Assembly: GCA_019828565.1 (NCBI GenBank)
Contig: JAHDYR010000053.1
Span: forward strand, 1-64,000
Length of the DNA stretch: 64,000 nucleotides
Direction: 5' to 3'
Source of the DNA: Carpediemonas membranifera
Taxonomy: Eukaryota; Fornicata
Of this stretch, positions 10,734 to 22,093 are shown piece after piece. Within the stretch, counting starts at the first letter, position 1; each line of letters begins with the position of its first letter. The position numbers and the translations under genes were made by a program. The notes beneath the pieces are model-generated. The model did no database searches. It was not told the origin of the DNA and saw only the letters and a program-made list of their open reading frames with translations.

Positions 10734-12336
10734 TTATCCAATCAGGGCTTTCCCCCGAGGAAATTCCCCTACCCAATAAGGGAAATTCCTGCACCCTGGA
10801 CAGTATGTGGGCCCGCATGTGCCCTTGTTTGGCGTGGTGGGTGTGTCATCAGGGCCGGAAGTCCTGCTGCCGCTCGGGCCCAGGGGGGTTTCTTCTTCGT
10901 TAGTACCCAGGGCTCCATGAGATGCCCCGTCCCGTACGGGCTCTATAACTTGGGTCTGCCCCGTTGTGAGCCAGTAGTTAGTGATGTTGCGCGTCAGAAA
11001 GGAGGCAGACACCAGTTCGCGGGCAATCCTCGCGGGTGGGGGCCAGAGACGCCTGGTCTTATCCCATGCCGACCAGAGTTCGGGGAAGCCGGGGACTGAC
11101 CACCGTTGGATGAGGTCTCTGACCTCCTCCCTCAGGTCTGCCTCTGCTGCCGAAGGCTCTTCTTCCAGGGGTGGGGGTGGGAAGACTGGCCTCATCACAC
11201 CCTCGGTTCTGCTGTAGATGAGGATCTCCTCGACGGGGCCCTGGGTCCAGATCTGGATGGGCGTGCCGTCTGGTCTGCGGAAACCTCCCTCCGGGGGGTG
11301 AGGGGCGTGGTAGCCTTGCCCTTTGGCTAGTTCCCGGCCTAGGTCGGCCCAGAGCTTCTTGTTTTCGCGTCCTAGTGAGGGGAGCCCTCTGGCTGCAGCT
11401 CCCGCGGAGATGGCGTGTCCGGCGGCATGGAGGAGCCACATTGCAGCCTCCATCCCGTACTTGGTCTGGATGCCGTTGCCTGAGATCGAAGAATGTCCTG
11501 CAGCTTGCAGCGATGTTGCCACGAGCTCTAGGAGGAGCGTCCTTGCGACCTTTCCCGTTCGGGCAGTGAAGTCCGTTGCGTCATCTCTGGTGAAGACCAT
11601 GGCAACGTCCCTTGTGGGAATAGCCGCATCTGCTGAGGCTCTGATGCAGTCCCATTCGTCCGGTGTGGCCAGTTGCTTGCCCAGTGGCGTTAACGACTCC
11701 TTGATCCCATTTGGGGTGGTGTTTGCGCAATCCAAGGCGTCTGGGACGCTTTGGGGAGCTGTTCGAGGTCATTGTGTGGCGTGGTCTCGAAAAGTCCCGG
11801 TTATGGATTCGGCCGAGATCAAGGCCCTCCTCCACAGGGAGAAGTGATGGGGTGTGTTGCTCACTAGCTGGTGCCGTCTGGCTCGTCCGGTGGGGATGTG
11901 CTACGTACTTGGAGTAGTCCGCCTGGACTCTGGGGTAGAACACAAATTTGGGGGACCCTGGGCGAAGCCGGCTTAGTGTCTCCGCCTGCTCTAGGTCCAG
12001 CCGGTTCCCTTCAATGAATAGCCAGTATGGCTGTTGGGCGGCTTTTGTGTACCGTCTCAGGAGGGGAAGTGATGCAAACAGCTTCTTGGCCCGGCTTTTC
12101 CGGAGCTCCCCTGGGCCTTCCTTTGCTGTAAAGCTTCCCTGTTCTGGGTCTACAATCTTGTCGTATCCTATCGCGTTGCCGAGCTGGATAATGGACGTAT
12201 TTGCTTTTTCCCTTCTGGTTTTCCTGAGATCCCTTCTGGGTGCAGCCTTAAGGGCGAATAAGCCATAAATCATGCTTTCTTCCCTATCTGGCATGTCCCT
12301 GTTGGGATATTCCCCTGTTTCCATTTGGAGTGGCAA
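10734..12336 (-). pseudogene. Unidentified element-type ORF in two overlapping frames
   Basis: Two minus-strand frames overlap: 12336-11581 (251 aa, starts near MIYGLFALKAAPRRD) and 11735-10734 (333 aa). Sequence coherence suggests one protein that changes frame near 11740-11800. The first part is basic; the second is Ala/Leu-rich and ends in a Pro-rich region and CGPTYCPGC, a possible zinc-binding pair. Local base composition is much more GC-rich than the flanks, like the retroelement at 25-29 kb, which hints at foreign origin. I recognise no domain; a gag-like protein is possible but unproven. Confidence 0.35.
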
Positions 12337-13249
12337 AAGGCGGGAAGTGCACTTTTGCCAGCTTCTTGGAGGGGCTTGAGGAGGTTTGGTGGAGGTTCCA
12401 AGGGGCGCCAGCCAGCGATGTCCTGGTCTTGTATGGCTCCTTTCCCTTCCTCAGGGCGGATGGTTCAGGGGCGAGGTATGCGAGGTTTGTTGCGGACCTT
12501 GTTTCCACACAAAACATGTCTGGCGAAAACCCAAAAGGGAACCTTATTGCAGGGACAGGGAGCATCGCCCCACACGGGGCTGCTGTCCCTTATTCCCCAT
12601 GCGTCCGTTCCATCTCTCCTTCCACCTTCACGCCTCCTCCTGGCCATTCGGCCGGCGCCTCCGCTGCCCAGCGGTCCCCAGAGGGGGAGGTGCATTACCA
12701 GGGGTTATGCACTCCGATCCCTATCGAGTCCTTGGCCCGAGTACGGCCTGGACTCCGATTTCGGGGGCGCCGCCTCTTTCCCCGGGAAGCAGGGCCCTCT
12801 TCGCACTCCGACGGGGGATCCCATATTCCCCTCCGGGCCCCAGGGTAGTCCCTTGCCTTGTGGCGGCAGGGGCTTCACCGCTCCTTCTCGGGAGTCCCCG
12901 ACTCCTGGCCCGGCGACTCCTCGGGGTTGGGAGGCGCATTTCCTGCGGACCATAGCTGACGATTTTTGCCCAGGTGGACGTCCTGGCCAGCCGGTGGCGG
13001 GAGCGTGCCGCTGCTTTTTCCTACCTGGCTCAGAATTACCGTGACGAGGACCTGAGTCCCCACGAGTCTAAGTCGGCTCGGGGTTTCGACGCTGAGCTGA
13101 GGGGCCAAATGCGGGTCTATAAGCGCCTTCGTGCTCGCATAGACGCCCGGCTGCACCAGCTGGTTGCCATTCACGCCCCTCGTCCTGTATCTTGTGGTCG
13201 CAGCCCGGTTGTTTCCTTCCTGGGTCGCGTCACTCCCAAGAGGTTGTGA
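12330..13249 (+). other. GC-rich divergent ORFs, unknown
   Basis: Plus-strand frames open from 12330 (172 aa, FASFLEGLEEVWWRFQGAP near the start) and from about 12960 to 13249 (RWRERAAAFSYLAQNYRDED, helical and charged). They are in different frames, so a frame change or intron near 12850-12960 would be needed to join them. The first ATG overlaps the start of the minus-strand ORF at 12336. High GC makes long chance ORFs likely in all frames here, so coding is only possible. From 13250 to 14271 I see no gene. Confidence 0.25.
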
Positions 13250-13923
13250 GTCCTGGTAAACACCGTGATGGTTTATGCCTTTTGGCTTCGGCTGGGCGTT
13301 TCTTGTGGGGCTGTGGACGGGGCCCTCAGCGCTCCCCGGTCTGTTGTCCGGTATGGCTGGTGTACTGGGGGCCTGTTGTGGTGGCCCTGTTGCCTATGCC
13401 GGCGGCGGGCGGCGATCCCGGCTCTCGTGGCGATGACGTCCACAAGCCCGGTCTTGGGCGGCATGAGAGCACGGGCGCCGGAGTAGTGTGGCCCAGTGGC
13501 CTCCCAGTGAGAGCCTATTGGCCGCCGGTCCCGGTGCTCTCGGGTTACTTTTGCCATATGGCCCCAGTTAAGTTGTCTGAGGCAATCGTGTCGCAGTGCC
13601 TCTGGGGCCTACTGCGGGTACCGGTTACGGTAGGGGTTTCAATCATAAAGGTGGCGCAGTACGCTTGTTCGCGTTGATTTCCCTTGTGGGTTTGTGCGAG
13701 GAGCGTTTAGTTGCGTCTGGTCCCCTTGTGGGTCCCAGGAGCATGGGCGGTAGGTTTTGTTTGTTGTTAGAGTACTGTGTATTCTGTCAACGCTTTCCTA
13801 CCGAGGCTAACTTATTCCCTTTTGGGTGGTTTTTGCCTCTGTGCATTTTTGGGCACACGAGGACGATCATCTGTTGCTCGACATAGCTTGGCGCACGGCG
13901 AGGTATACAGGGCAGGGGAGTGG

Positions 13924-13958
13924 GCTCCAGGTGAGGTGGTGCGCACCTCACCTGGAGC
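13924..13958. repeat. 14-bp-arm perfect hairpin
   Basis: GCTCCAGGTGAGGT at 13924-13937 and ACCTCACCTGGAGC at 13945-13958 are exact inverted repeats around a 7-nt loop, in a gene-poor GC-rich stretch. The role is unknown. Confidence 0.75.
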
Positions 13959-14271
13959 AGCCAGTTGTCCTCTGCCGGCCCGCTCTGGCGCTAACCTGCT
14001 TCGCAACGGGCGATCTCCTCCGGGGAGCAATTTGCTTCCCCAATGTGCCCTATGGCTAGTGGGTTAGGAGAATACTTCCCATTTCTGCTCTCGTGCCCCA
14101 GAGCAGACGAACTCTTGGTCCTGAAATTACCATTTGGTGGATGCTGGCGCCGCGGGGCACCGTCGCTCGCTTCGAGCTCGAATAGCTTTCAATGAGATCC
14201 GATAAATCCCGATTGCCAGCTTTTGGCCTTTTTCCGGTTGGTTTCGTCAACTTCCCAAACCGGACATTTCA

Positions 14272-15662
14272 ACCGATCATAAGAACTTGATCTACATGTC
14301 GCGCAGTGAGACCCCGAAGGTCGTGCGCTGGAGCCTCCGTCTCCAAGAGTATGTCTTCGTGATTCATCACATCCCCGGCCTCGACAACGCGGCCGCAGAT
14401 GTCCTCTCTCGCTGTCTCAAGGCTGTCACTTCCCTGTCTGACCATCATGTGGACATTGAGTCCGTGCATGGTCCCGTCGCCGGCCATATGGGCGCCGTGA
14501 CCACCATGGAGCGCCTCAAGCTCCGCGGCATCGAATGGACCAACATGCTGGATGACATCAAGGGCTTTATTGCCTCATGCCCCATCTGTCAGAAGGTCCG
14601 CGAGACAGCCAAGAAGACGACTTCTACCCTGCGTCCTACGTTCTCCTCTGACCCGTTCGTGGCCGTCTCCATCGACACTATGGGTCCCTTCCCGGAGGAT
14701 GACTTTAGTTTATCATCGTCACGGTTGACAACTTCTCACGCTTTACAGAGCTAGTTGCTGTCCCTTCAACTTCCTCCGAGTCTGCCTGCCGCGCATTCAT
14801 CCAGTTCGCCGGCCACTACGGATTCCCTCAGACCGTCCGCACTGATGGCGGCTCCCAGTTCACTGCCAAGCTCTTCAAGGAGATCTTGGCCTCCCTACAC
14901 GTGGCCCACACCGTCACGCTGCCCTACCACCACCGCGCGAACGGCCTAGTCGAGAGGGTCAACCGCGAGGTGAACCGTCATCTCGTCGCCTTGACCTCTG
15001 AACTCAGACTCTCCTCCAAGTGGTCTCTGTACCTGCCCATGGTCCAACGCCTTCTTAACGCTACCACCAACTCTAGCATTGGCATGTCACCCGCTGCCCT
15101 CGTCTTCGGCACCGCCGTCAACCTCGACCGCAGCATCATCGACGTAGTGTCACAGGGAGAGGGAGAGCACCCAGACATCGTCCAAATCCAGGAGATCCTC
15201 GTTCAAGCAGCCCGCCTTAACCAGGATCAGACCTTCAACCCCGGCCCTTCAACCTCGGCCGTCTTTGCCATCGGCGACCAGGTCTTAGTAACCTACCCGA
15301 CGCGTCCCGACAGCAAGTTGACCCCCAAGCTCATGGGCCCCTACACCATAACTTCCCGCTCGAACGACATTTACGAGGTTATCAATCCTGCGACTCGTCG
15401 CACCCAGACCTATCACGCCACACGCCTCCGCCGCTTCGTCTCCAATGGCCTCCTCACTGACATCGAGCTCGTCGCCATGGACGAGGACTCCTACCTTGTA
15501 CAAGAGATCCTGGCCCACCGTGGCGGCCCCAACAAGACCTCCTTCGAGTTTCTCATCCGCTGGGATGGCTATGGTGCCGAGGACGACCAATGGCTTCCCT
15601 ACCTCGAGGTCCCTGACCTCGAGGCTCTCGACTATTATCTCGAGTGTCACCCACTCTTCTAA
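14272..15662 (+). pseudogene. Ty3 chromovirus fragment: RNase H tail, integrase, chromodomain
   Basis: The frame begins mid-RNase H (TDHKNLIYM at 14272, ending ADVLSR). The integrase follows with its HHCC zinc module (HGPVAGHMG, then SCPICQKVR) and the DDE core: TVDNFSRF, RTDGGSQF and NGLVERVNREV. A GPY/F module (KLMGPYTI) and a C-terminal chromodomain (FEFLIRWDGYGAEDDQW) come next, ending at 15662. One frame change near 14705, inside the integrase, disables it. The 5' part (gag, protease, RT) is missing on the left. Chromodomain integrases direct insertion to particular chromatin. No LTR is evident. Confidence 0.85.
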
Positions 15663-15749
15663 GAGAGAGAAGTGTTGGGCAATTTTAGTTATAACCATTT
15701 TTGCCCTTGATCGGGTTTCGAATAAACCTCACTTCGTCATTAGTTCTCT

Positions 15750-16742
15750 TTATTTGGCCACAGAACTCTCTCGCTTCTTATCAGCCATGAGCTGTATGCT
15801 CGCTATTGAATGGTGGGTGGTCACTGTATTTGCCGGAAGTTTGAAGAAGCTTGAGACTGGGAAGTTGAGAGAGACAGCACGGTGACCTTTCTCTTCAACG
15901 GTGAATGTCGTAGGTCGCGTCTTGAGTAGGGAGATAAGTGTCTTTGGGACAGCAAAACCGTCGATGTATCGGGTCTTGAAGGTGGGGTTGGAGGTTGGGA
16001 GCATCTCGAGATCTGCTGTGTCAAGCGTTGATTGCCAGATGGTTGATGGGTCTCTGCAATCGGTGTTGAAGTCACCCATGATGATGGGTGTGCGTCCAGC
16101 TTGCTTAGCTTGGTGCAGGGCTGCTCTAAGAGAAGCGTGGAAGGACTCCCTGTCTGCCTTTCCAGAGCACGGGGCGTACGCCGACATGAGTCTAACTGCT
16201 GTTCGCTTGCCGCTAATGACGCAGCTGACGTCGATTTGGATCAGCCTTGGTGAGTGAGGCTGACCGTTGACATAGTGGCAGTGTCTTGCAACATCATTGT
16301 GAAAGAGAAAGCCGATTCCTAGGTGTTTGCAATCTCTGAGTGGGACTCCGTGGAAGATGAATGTGTAGTCATTGGTAGTTGCACACTCTGGTGATATGGC
16401 TCGCCACCAATGCTCCTGTACCGCCAAGAAGTCTGCTCGAATTGAGTGACCTAGGGATAGCTTGGTCGGGTTCAATGACGTTACATTCCATGAGCATAAC
16501 AGGCCATTTACAGGCCTACCTCTCCTTGCACCATGTTGGCGAACGGCAGTTGGTGTGATGCGGCGAGGGGGGGCGGCAAGTTTGGCCGTGCGGGTAGGTG
16601 TAATGAGCGGCCACTGGATGTCCTGGGTGCGCGCCGATTGCATGATGTCAATGGTGGAGGTGAGGTCTTGGATCTGTGACGCTCTTAGATCTGCTGCTCT
16701 GGACATGTTGGCGTTGTGGTCCGCCTTGGCGCTGTTGGACAT
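15750..16742 (-). CDS. APE-type (EEP) endonuclease domain of a non-LTR element
   Basis: The domain has the signature of an endonuclease/exonuclease/phosphatase nuclease as found in APE-type LINEs: LLCSWNVTSL (Asn), DFLAVQEHW (Glu), RLMSAYAPCSGK (Tyr), IIMGDFNTD (Asp-Asn) and GHRAVSLNF in place of the usual SDH. In LINEs it nicks target DNA to prime reverse transcription. No reverse transcriptase follows; the frame stops at 15750, 88 bp before an oppositely oriented Ty3 fragment, so the element is 3'-truncated or interrupted. It overlaps the exonuclease ORF upstream (16648-18021) in another frame. Confidence 0.75.
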   Translation of the reverse strand: MSNSAKADHNANMSRAADLRASQIQDLTSTIDIMQSARTQDIQWPLITPTRTAKLAAPPRRITPTAVRQHGARRGRPVNGLLCSWNVTSLNPTKLSLGHSIRADFLAVQEHWWRAISPECATTNDYTFIFHGVPLRDCKHLGIGFLFHNDVARHCHYVNGQPHSPRLIQIDVSCVISGKRTAVRLMSAYAPCSGKADRESFHASLRAALHQAKQAGRTPIIMGDFNTDCRDPSTIWQSTLDTADLEMLPTSNPTFKTRYIDGFAVPKTLISLLKTRPTTFTVEEKGHRAVSLNFPVSSFFKLPANTVTTHHSIASIQLMADKKRESSVAK

Positions 16743-18021
16743 GCGGGATCTTACTTTGCGAAGGCGGGGGACATTGCCGTCTCTTGGAACTAGGAACCAG
16801 AAGCGAGGGGCCTTGTAGGACTTGACTATGTTGTTGCCTGTGTTGTTTGCGGGGAGCGTTCATCGATCTAAGCTCCTCTACTGATCGTGGGAGTTGAGTG
16901 GACGGGGGAGATGTCCAGTATGCCTCTTCAGCCGTTAAGAGGTTTCCAAAGGAGGTATCGCCACCTTGTACGCTGATGGGCGCGGTGAATGTCTCCTCGA
17001 GGGTGGCAGGGGGGTGAGCACCCCTCCGGGTTGCTGTGTCTATGAGTGCTGCATGTGGATCGAACCACTTCCAGTCACCTTGATGCGTCGTTGTGACCGC
17101 GAACTTAGGTCGAGTCATCACCTCGTATGTGTTCTTGCCAGAGGGGTAAGAGTACCCGTTGCGCGGGACTATATAGAAGCGGGCGAAGGTGTCATGTAGT
17201 GAAGTGAGTGGGGGCACCTGTAGAGAGGTTAGGAATTCTGGGGCGAGGTCCATCAGTTCTGTTGTCCAATTAAGAATGAGCCCGTCCAGCTCATTTGCCC
17301 ACCAGTCCGTGATGTCTTGGTCCGAGCTTGCAATAGCATGGCGCCTTCTGCTTAGACATGAGAAAGTTTTGATAACAGCCGCAAACGCTATGGTGTCTGC
17401 TAGCGCGCAGTGGTAGCCTGGGTCCGAGTGGGCATGGAAGGGACATGGGGCTTTAACCCACGTTAGCGCTTGGGCTGTGTCCATTCTCTTGGCAAAGAGG
17501 TCAGTGCTGACGTATGAGAAAATGCCGGCGAAGAGCTGACGGTCGATCGACTCCAGGTCGGCTATGTCTCTGACCAGTCCCAGTGTCTCCCGATCTTCCG
17601 CATCAGCCTGAGATTGAATGATGGTATTTTCCATCCTAGGGTCCTTGGCGATCAGGATGCACCCTGGGAGTTGTTTCATGATCTCAGCCAGTTGGTGGAG
17701 CCACTGTCTGGGCGACGGGAAGACGATGTCTATACCTCGCGATTCAGGATGAATCTTGAAGGTCATTGGAGGGCACCCGTGTATTTTGCATGACTGTACG
17801 AGAGCTGAGCGCATGAGAGCTGCAGGGAAATCCGTTGCGAGAGGTCCCCAGTGGATGCCTCCGACTTCCCACATGGGGATGTCTGTGCCCGGTTCTGTGG
17901 TACTATATAGCAGGGTTACGCCTGCTTCCACTGGGTAGCATACCCGGGCACCAGGGTGACTGTCGTCCACTGCATATCCCATCGCCTCAAAGTCTATGAC
18001 GATGATGTGGGACAGGGGCAT
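16648..18021 (-). CDS. DEDDh-type 3'-5' exonuclease-like protein
   Basis: The Exo motifs appear in order: VIDFEAMG near the N-terminus (Asp, Glu), CILIAKDPRMENT about 130 residues on (Asp), and YHCALADTIAFA (His and Asp with DEDDh spacing). The C-terminal third is low-complexity and Gln/Pro/Ser-rich. The frame is open upstream of this Met through a 51-bp (17-codon) tandem repeat to about 18190. It lies between an OTU-like region and an EEP endonuclease on the same strand. I infer one multi-domain non-LTR element or its remains; DEDDh exonuclease is an unusual companion. A captured host gene is an alternative. Confidence 0.65.
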   Translation of the reverse strand: MPLSHIIVIDFEAMGYAVDDSHPGARVCYPVEAGVTLLYSTTEPGTDIPMWEVGGIHWGPLATDFPAALMRSALVQSCKIHGCPPMTFKIHPESRGIDIVFPSPRQWLHQLAEIMKQLPGCILIAKDPRMENTIIQSQADAEDRETLGLVRDIADLESIDRQLFAGIFSYVSTDLFAKRMDTAQALTWVKAPCPFHAHSDPGYHCALADTIAFAAVIKTFSCLSRRRHAIASSDQDITDWWANELDGLILNWTTELMDLAPEFLTSLQVPPLTSLHDTFARFYIVPRNGYSYPSGKNTYEVMTRPKFAVTTTHQGDWKWFDPHAALIDTATRRGAHPPATLEETFTAPISVQGGDTSFGNLLTAEEAYWTSPPSTQLPRSVEELRSMNAPRKQHRQQHSQVLQGPSLLVPSSKRRQCPPPSQSKIPHVQQRQGGPQRQHVQSSRSKSVTDPRPHLHH

Positions 18022-18069
18022 GCTCCCCTGGTTGTTCGTCGAGCCAGTGCGCTTATGCGAGGGAATGCC

Positions 18070-18185
18070 AACACCCTCGTGGACCCCCTTGGCCTCGGCG
18101 CGCTGATGGAGGGAAGGGGCGATGCCCTCGTGGACCTCCTTGACCTCGGCGCGCTGATGGAGGGAAGGGGCGATGCCCTCGTGGA
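18070..18185. repeat. 51-bp tandem repeat, about 2.2 copies
   Basis: GATGCCCTCGTGGACC recurs at 18121 and 18172 with period 51, and a diverged copy starts near 18070. On the minus strand each unit encodes 17 residues in frame (containing GIAPSLHQRAE), upstream of the exonuclease ORF. Confidence 0.8.
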
Positions 18186-18218
18186 AATCTTGCTTGTAAG
18201 GTAAGGTTTAAGGTAACC

Positions 18219-19684
18219 TTACAGGTTGCTCGTATGAGGAAGAATGAGGGCTGTGAAGTGGTCTACGCTATGATGGAGCAATATCCGGCCACATTGAGCG
18301 AGGCTGAGAGCAGCTGGGAGCGGAAGAGAAACCGATGCGATCGTGGATGCTTCCAAAATGTAGCATGTGACCGAAAGAGGGGTGATCTCGGAGATGATAA
18401 GGGTTTGCACTCCTAGAGCCTTGGAAATAATGGCCAGTGTATCGAAAGAGAGGAAGGAGTTGCGGAATGACGATGTGGGGACTCGCAGGTTAGCCACAGC
18501 ACCTCGGACCCTCGGTGATGGCTGGAGCGTTTCCGCGGATAGGGCGTCTCGGATGGCCCTGAGAGCCTGGGGTCGAGTGATCGTGAGCTGCAACTTCATT
18601 GCAGCAGCCATTGCGTGAATCAATTCCCGTCTGCATGGGTCGGGATCTCGAGGAAGGGTCCAAAGGGGGACGGGGGCCCACATGCTGGCGCCATGGGTGA
18701 ATCATTTTCGTCGTGCTCTTTGAGGTGGTTGATGGCGATTGTGATACGCCCTTGAATATCGGTTAGCTGATGTGACGGAGAGAACTGAATGGGGCTGCAC
18801 AACTCTACATCTGAAGACTCGCTTGAGCTATGCTCGTTCTCCGTGGGCTTCTCTTGGTCCTTACGTTCCCTCTTACAGGCTAGGAGGAGGCTATCGTTGA
18901 CAGGTTCAGCCTTTCTGGTGGCCTTGCACACAGGTGTATCGGGGGCACCACCCCAAGCCATGTATTTGGCGGTGAGATCGGGCGATGATAGCGCTGGGGA
19001 GATGCCATATAGTATGTGAATTACGCTAAGATCCAATAGCTGAGTGAGATGCAGACCTGAGCTGGATATGAGCGGGCCGGGGCGGCTGTTCTGAGCGATG
19101 GTAGGGCCAACGGGTGCACGCTGTCCTGGGGCTTGACTGACGGCCGCGTCCCATGTCCATGGGTCCGTGAACGTGGCGGGGACCCTCGGGGGCTGCTGTG
19201 GGTGATTGTTTGGCTTGGCTCCATCGATCCAGTTGACGAAGCGGGTCCATTTGGTCGTTGTGACAGTGGGAATACCAGTGGTCTTGCGGAAGCCTGCTTG
19301 TACTGCCATACATGTTGCAACCGCGGAGACGAGCAGATGAAGGGTGCACGGGAAGGCGCGGAGAGGACCATCAGTCATGGACAGTTGAAAACTAGTTGCA
19401 ATGCGCTGACAAGTTGCTATGAGATGCCTGCGGGGCAAGCCTTTCGCGACGGAGATGGTTTTGCGCACTTTGGGAGAATCGGACTGGAAGGTTTGGAAGG
19501 GCTCGACGATTATGGGTTCTCCTATCACATAAAGGTTGTTGAGTAGATGCTTTGCAACTGCTTTGGAGGGGCCGGTAACGTTCTTGAAGTATAAGTATGA
19601 TTTTCTCTGTGGAAATGGCGCTGATCGGAGAGCTTCGAACAGCTCTCTGATCTGCTTTTGCATGAGAATTGAAGCTTGTATCAT
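18219..19684 (-). pseudogene. ORF1-like region fused to OTU-like protease, frame-broken at the catalytic Cys
   Basis: The first frame (19684-18620) is a 354-aa ORF with a basic N-terminal half and a Ser/Pro-rich tail, ending HADGN then TGA. The next frame (to 18219) starts IHAMAAAMK and carries FDTLAIISKALGVQTLIISE and LLHHSVDHFTALILP. These fit the OTU fold: DGNC..A at the N-terminus, the mid-domain helix-strand, and the C-terminal His motif. A one-base loss in the TGY cysteine codon at about 18643 would explain why DGN is followed by TGA in one frame and the helix continues in another. OTU proteases occur in some non-LTR elements. This copy should lack the nucleophile. Confidence 0.6.
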
Positions 19685-19706
19685 TTCTTGACCTTTTAAC
19701 GCAGGA

Positions 19707-22034
19707 TCAGAACCTTCGTCTGGGTGCAGAAATTTTTAGGTCGCTGGCGTCAGTGTAAAGATGAATTGTGTCGCCAGGACGCGGATGGGTCAGCGTACGG
19801 TTGCAAGTGAGTTCCCTAACTATCTCGTCCCAGGCATCTCGCTGAGTGTCGCCCCACATGAACGAGGCTCCGTCACGCGTGAGAGCGATGATGGGCTCCG
19901 CCATATCGGCAAAATTAGGGATAGACGGTCGGAAGTAGTTGACCATTCCCAATAGAGTGCGGCACTCGGAGACGTTCCGCGGGGTCTTGATGTTGTACAC
20001 GGGCTCCAGACGCTCGGGGCTGATGGAGCGTCCTTCGGGGCCGATGTGCCAGCCTAGGTAATCGATTTCTGTGGCCGCTAAGTTTGACTTGGCGGCGTTC
20101 ACTCGTACTCCCGCTGCGTGCAGGCGGGTGAGCACGGATCGCAGCCGCGCGAGAAAGGTCTCGCGATCGTTGGCAAAGATGACCACGTCATCGATATAGA
20201 CCAATGCGCCGGTATGGAGGTCGCCACCTAGGATATGCTCAAGGGCTCGCTGGCAATGAACTGCCGCGTTCCTGAGCCCGAAGGGCTTTCTGGTATATTG
20301 GTACTTGCGTCCGTCAGCAATGAAGGCGGTATACTGGCGGGCACGTGGTGTAAGAGGTATCTGGAGGAACGCCTTGCTAAGGTCAAGGGTGGCGAAGAGC
20401 GTTTGACCCTCCAGTTGGTCTAAGAGGTCATCGATCAGTGGAAGAGGGTGGCCCATCTCCTTGGTTATCTCGTTCAGAGGCCTAAAATCAAGGCACAACC
20501 TGATGGACCTGTCTCGTTTCGTCACTGCGACGATTGGGTTGTTGAATGAGCTGTCTGACGGCTCTACGACATCTAGTTTGAGCTGCTCGTTCGTCTGACG
20601 AGATATCTCGTCACGCACTGCTTGTGAATACCTATACGGTAGCGTGTTCGTCGTCTTGTCGTCGGTTAGCTCGATATCGAACGGAAGGAGTTTCGATGGG
20701 GTATTCTGCAGGCCACCAAAAAGACCAGGCAAGTCGTTCAGAATGCCGTTGATCATAGGGGCTAGCTCTTCCTCATCAATAGTGGGTTCCGGGTCTGTGA
20801 TTAAATTCAGGTCAACCTCGCTGTCTGTGTCGTCAAAGTCGACGTCATCGTCGTCATCAAAGTTGAAAGATATCAGTCCGGCTTCACTCATAGTCGGGAA
20901 CCCCAGGACAATCTCTGTCGGGAGCCCCTTGAGTACGAGGAACTGGGCGACCACCGTCAAGCGACGCCCAGCTGTTGTCTGGCCGAGGCACAGCTCTAGC
21001 TGGAGCTGGCCCTGAGCGTTGACCACTTGTCCGTTCCCCAGTTGCACCCTCGCTCGGGTAGGTGCGACGGACAGTCCATGGCTCTTCACGAAAGCCGCGG
21101 ACACGAAGTTGTATGATGCACCAGTATCCAGGAGTGCACTAGACTGGACTGGTGATGAACTAACCTGCACTTCGACTCTTTTGACGGCCTTTGATGTGCT
21201 CTCCAACAGGTTGAACTGTCATACAAAACTCGTACTTACCCCGTTTATTGGGGTTCTTCTTGTAGCACTTCTCCTCCGTATGACCAATCTTTCCACAGAA
21301 ACCGCATGTCGGGCGAGAGGAAACCTTCTGAGTGTGTTGAGACTCCTCAAGGTGGGCCTTTTCCTTCTGGGCCTGCTCGAGCTTCTTAGCCTCGTCCAGG
21401 GCGACTCGGAACGCGTCCTGGATATCGCGCTTGCTGGCTAGGGTGACGACCCTGTCCTTCAGGCGTTCCGGGGTGAGTCCTGCGGTAAATGTATGGACCA
21501 GGCGTCTGGGCGCATGCGTCCACAGTTCTCGAGTTGGCGCGTATACTGGAATACGTAGCGGAGGACGTTGGTCATGGCATCACCACGCTTGGAGCAGGTG
21601 ATCTTGGTAAACTCGTCCAGAGCGTCTTGGCGATCCAGGGGCTGGAAGAGAGTGTTAACGGCATCGACAATGGCACGGCTGTCTGGATCGTCTCGGAGCG
21701 CGGGTAGGTCAGCTGGTGCGCCGTCTCCATCGGGGTCTGAATCGGAGTCTGAATCGGAGTCGCTGTCAGATTCATGAGGCTGGAGATCTCGCGGGCGCTC
21801 AGCAGCGGGAAGGTCAAACTGGCGAAGCGAAGGGTCCTGCAGTTCCAGAAGCTCCCAGACGGTGCGTGAGATAAGCGTTCTCACGGGCAACTGCCCACCA
21901 CGAGAGCGGTAGGCGTAGAACAGCTCTCTGAACTTGTACCAGGAGCTACGGTTGAGCGTGTCGAACATTGGTGCTACAAAAATGATGATGGGGAGATTCA
22001 TGTTCAAGGATCCAGTAATTACTGTGGTGAACAA
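19707..22034 (-). pseudogene. Ty3/gypsy gag-pol, 3'-truncated
   Basis: Gag opens at 22034. One frame change near 21505 separates its N-terminal part from GLTPERLKDRV and a zinc knuckle CGFCGKIGHTEEKC (21265-21306). Pol follows in another frame: aspartic protease SALLDTGASYNF, then RT (RLCLDFRPLNE, FATLDLSKAFLQI, LVYIDDVVIFAND) and the start of RNase H (LYTDASDLK), where it is cut at about 19735. A Gag/Pol frame shift is normal for the group; the gag break is not. The element abuts the OTU/exonuclease element at 19684. The fragment at 14272-15662, starting within RNase H, could be the missing 3' part of a related copy in inverted orientation. Confidence 0.85.
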
Positions 22035-22093
22035 GCGGAGAGTGGATTTATAGGGTTTACCCGGTGGGACAAAATGGCGGAAACTAAATAATA

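Noticed and set aside
12325-13044. 239-aa and 189-aa overlapping plus-strand ORFs
   Set aside because: High GC opens all frames here; Pro/Arg/Gly-rich translations look like chance.
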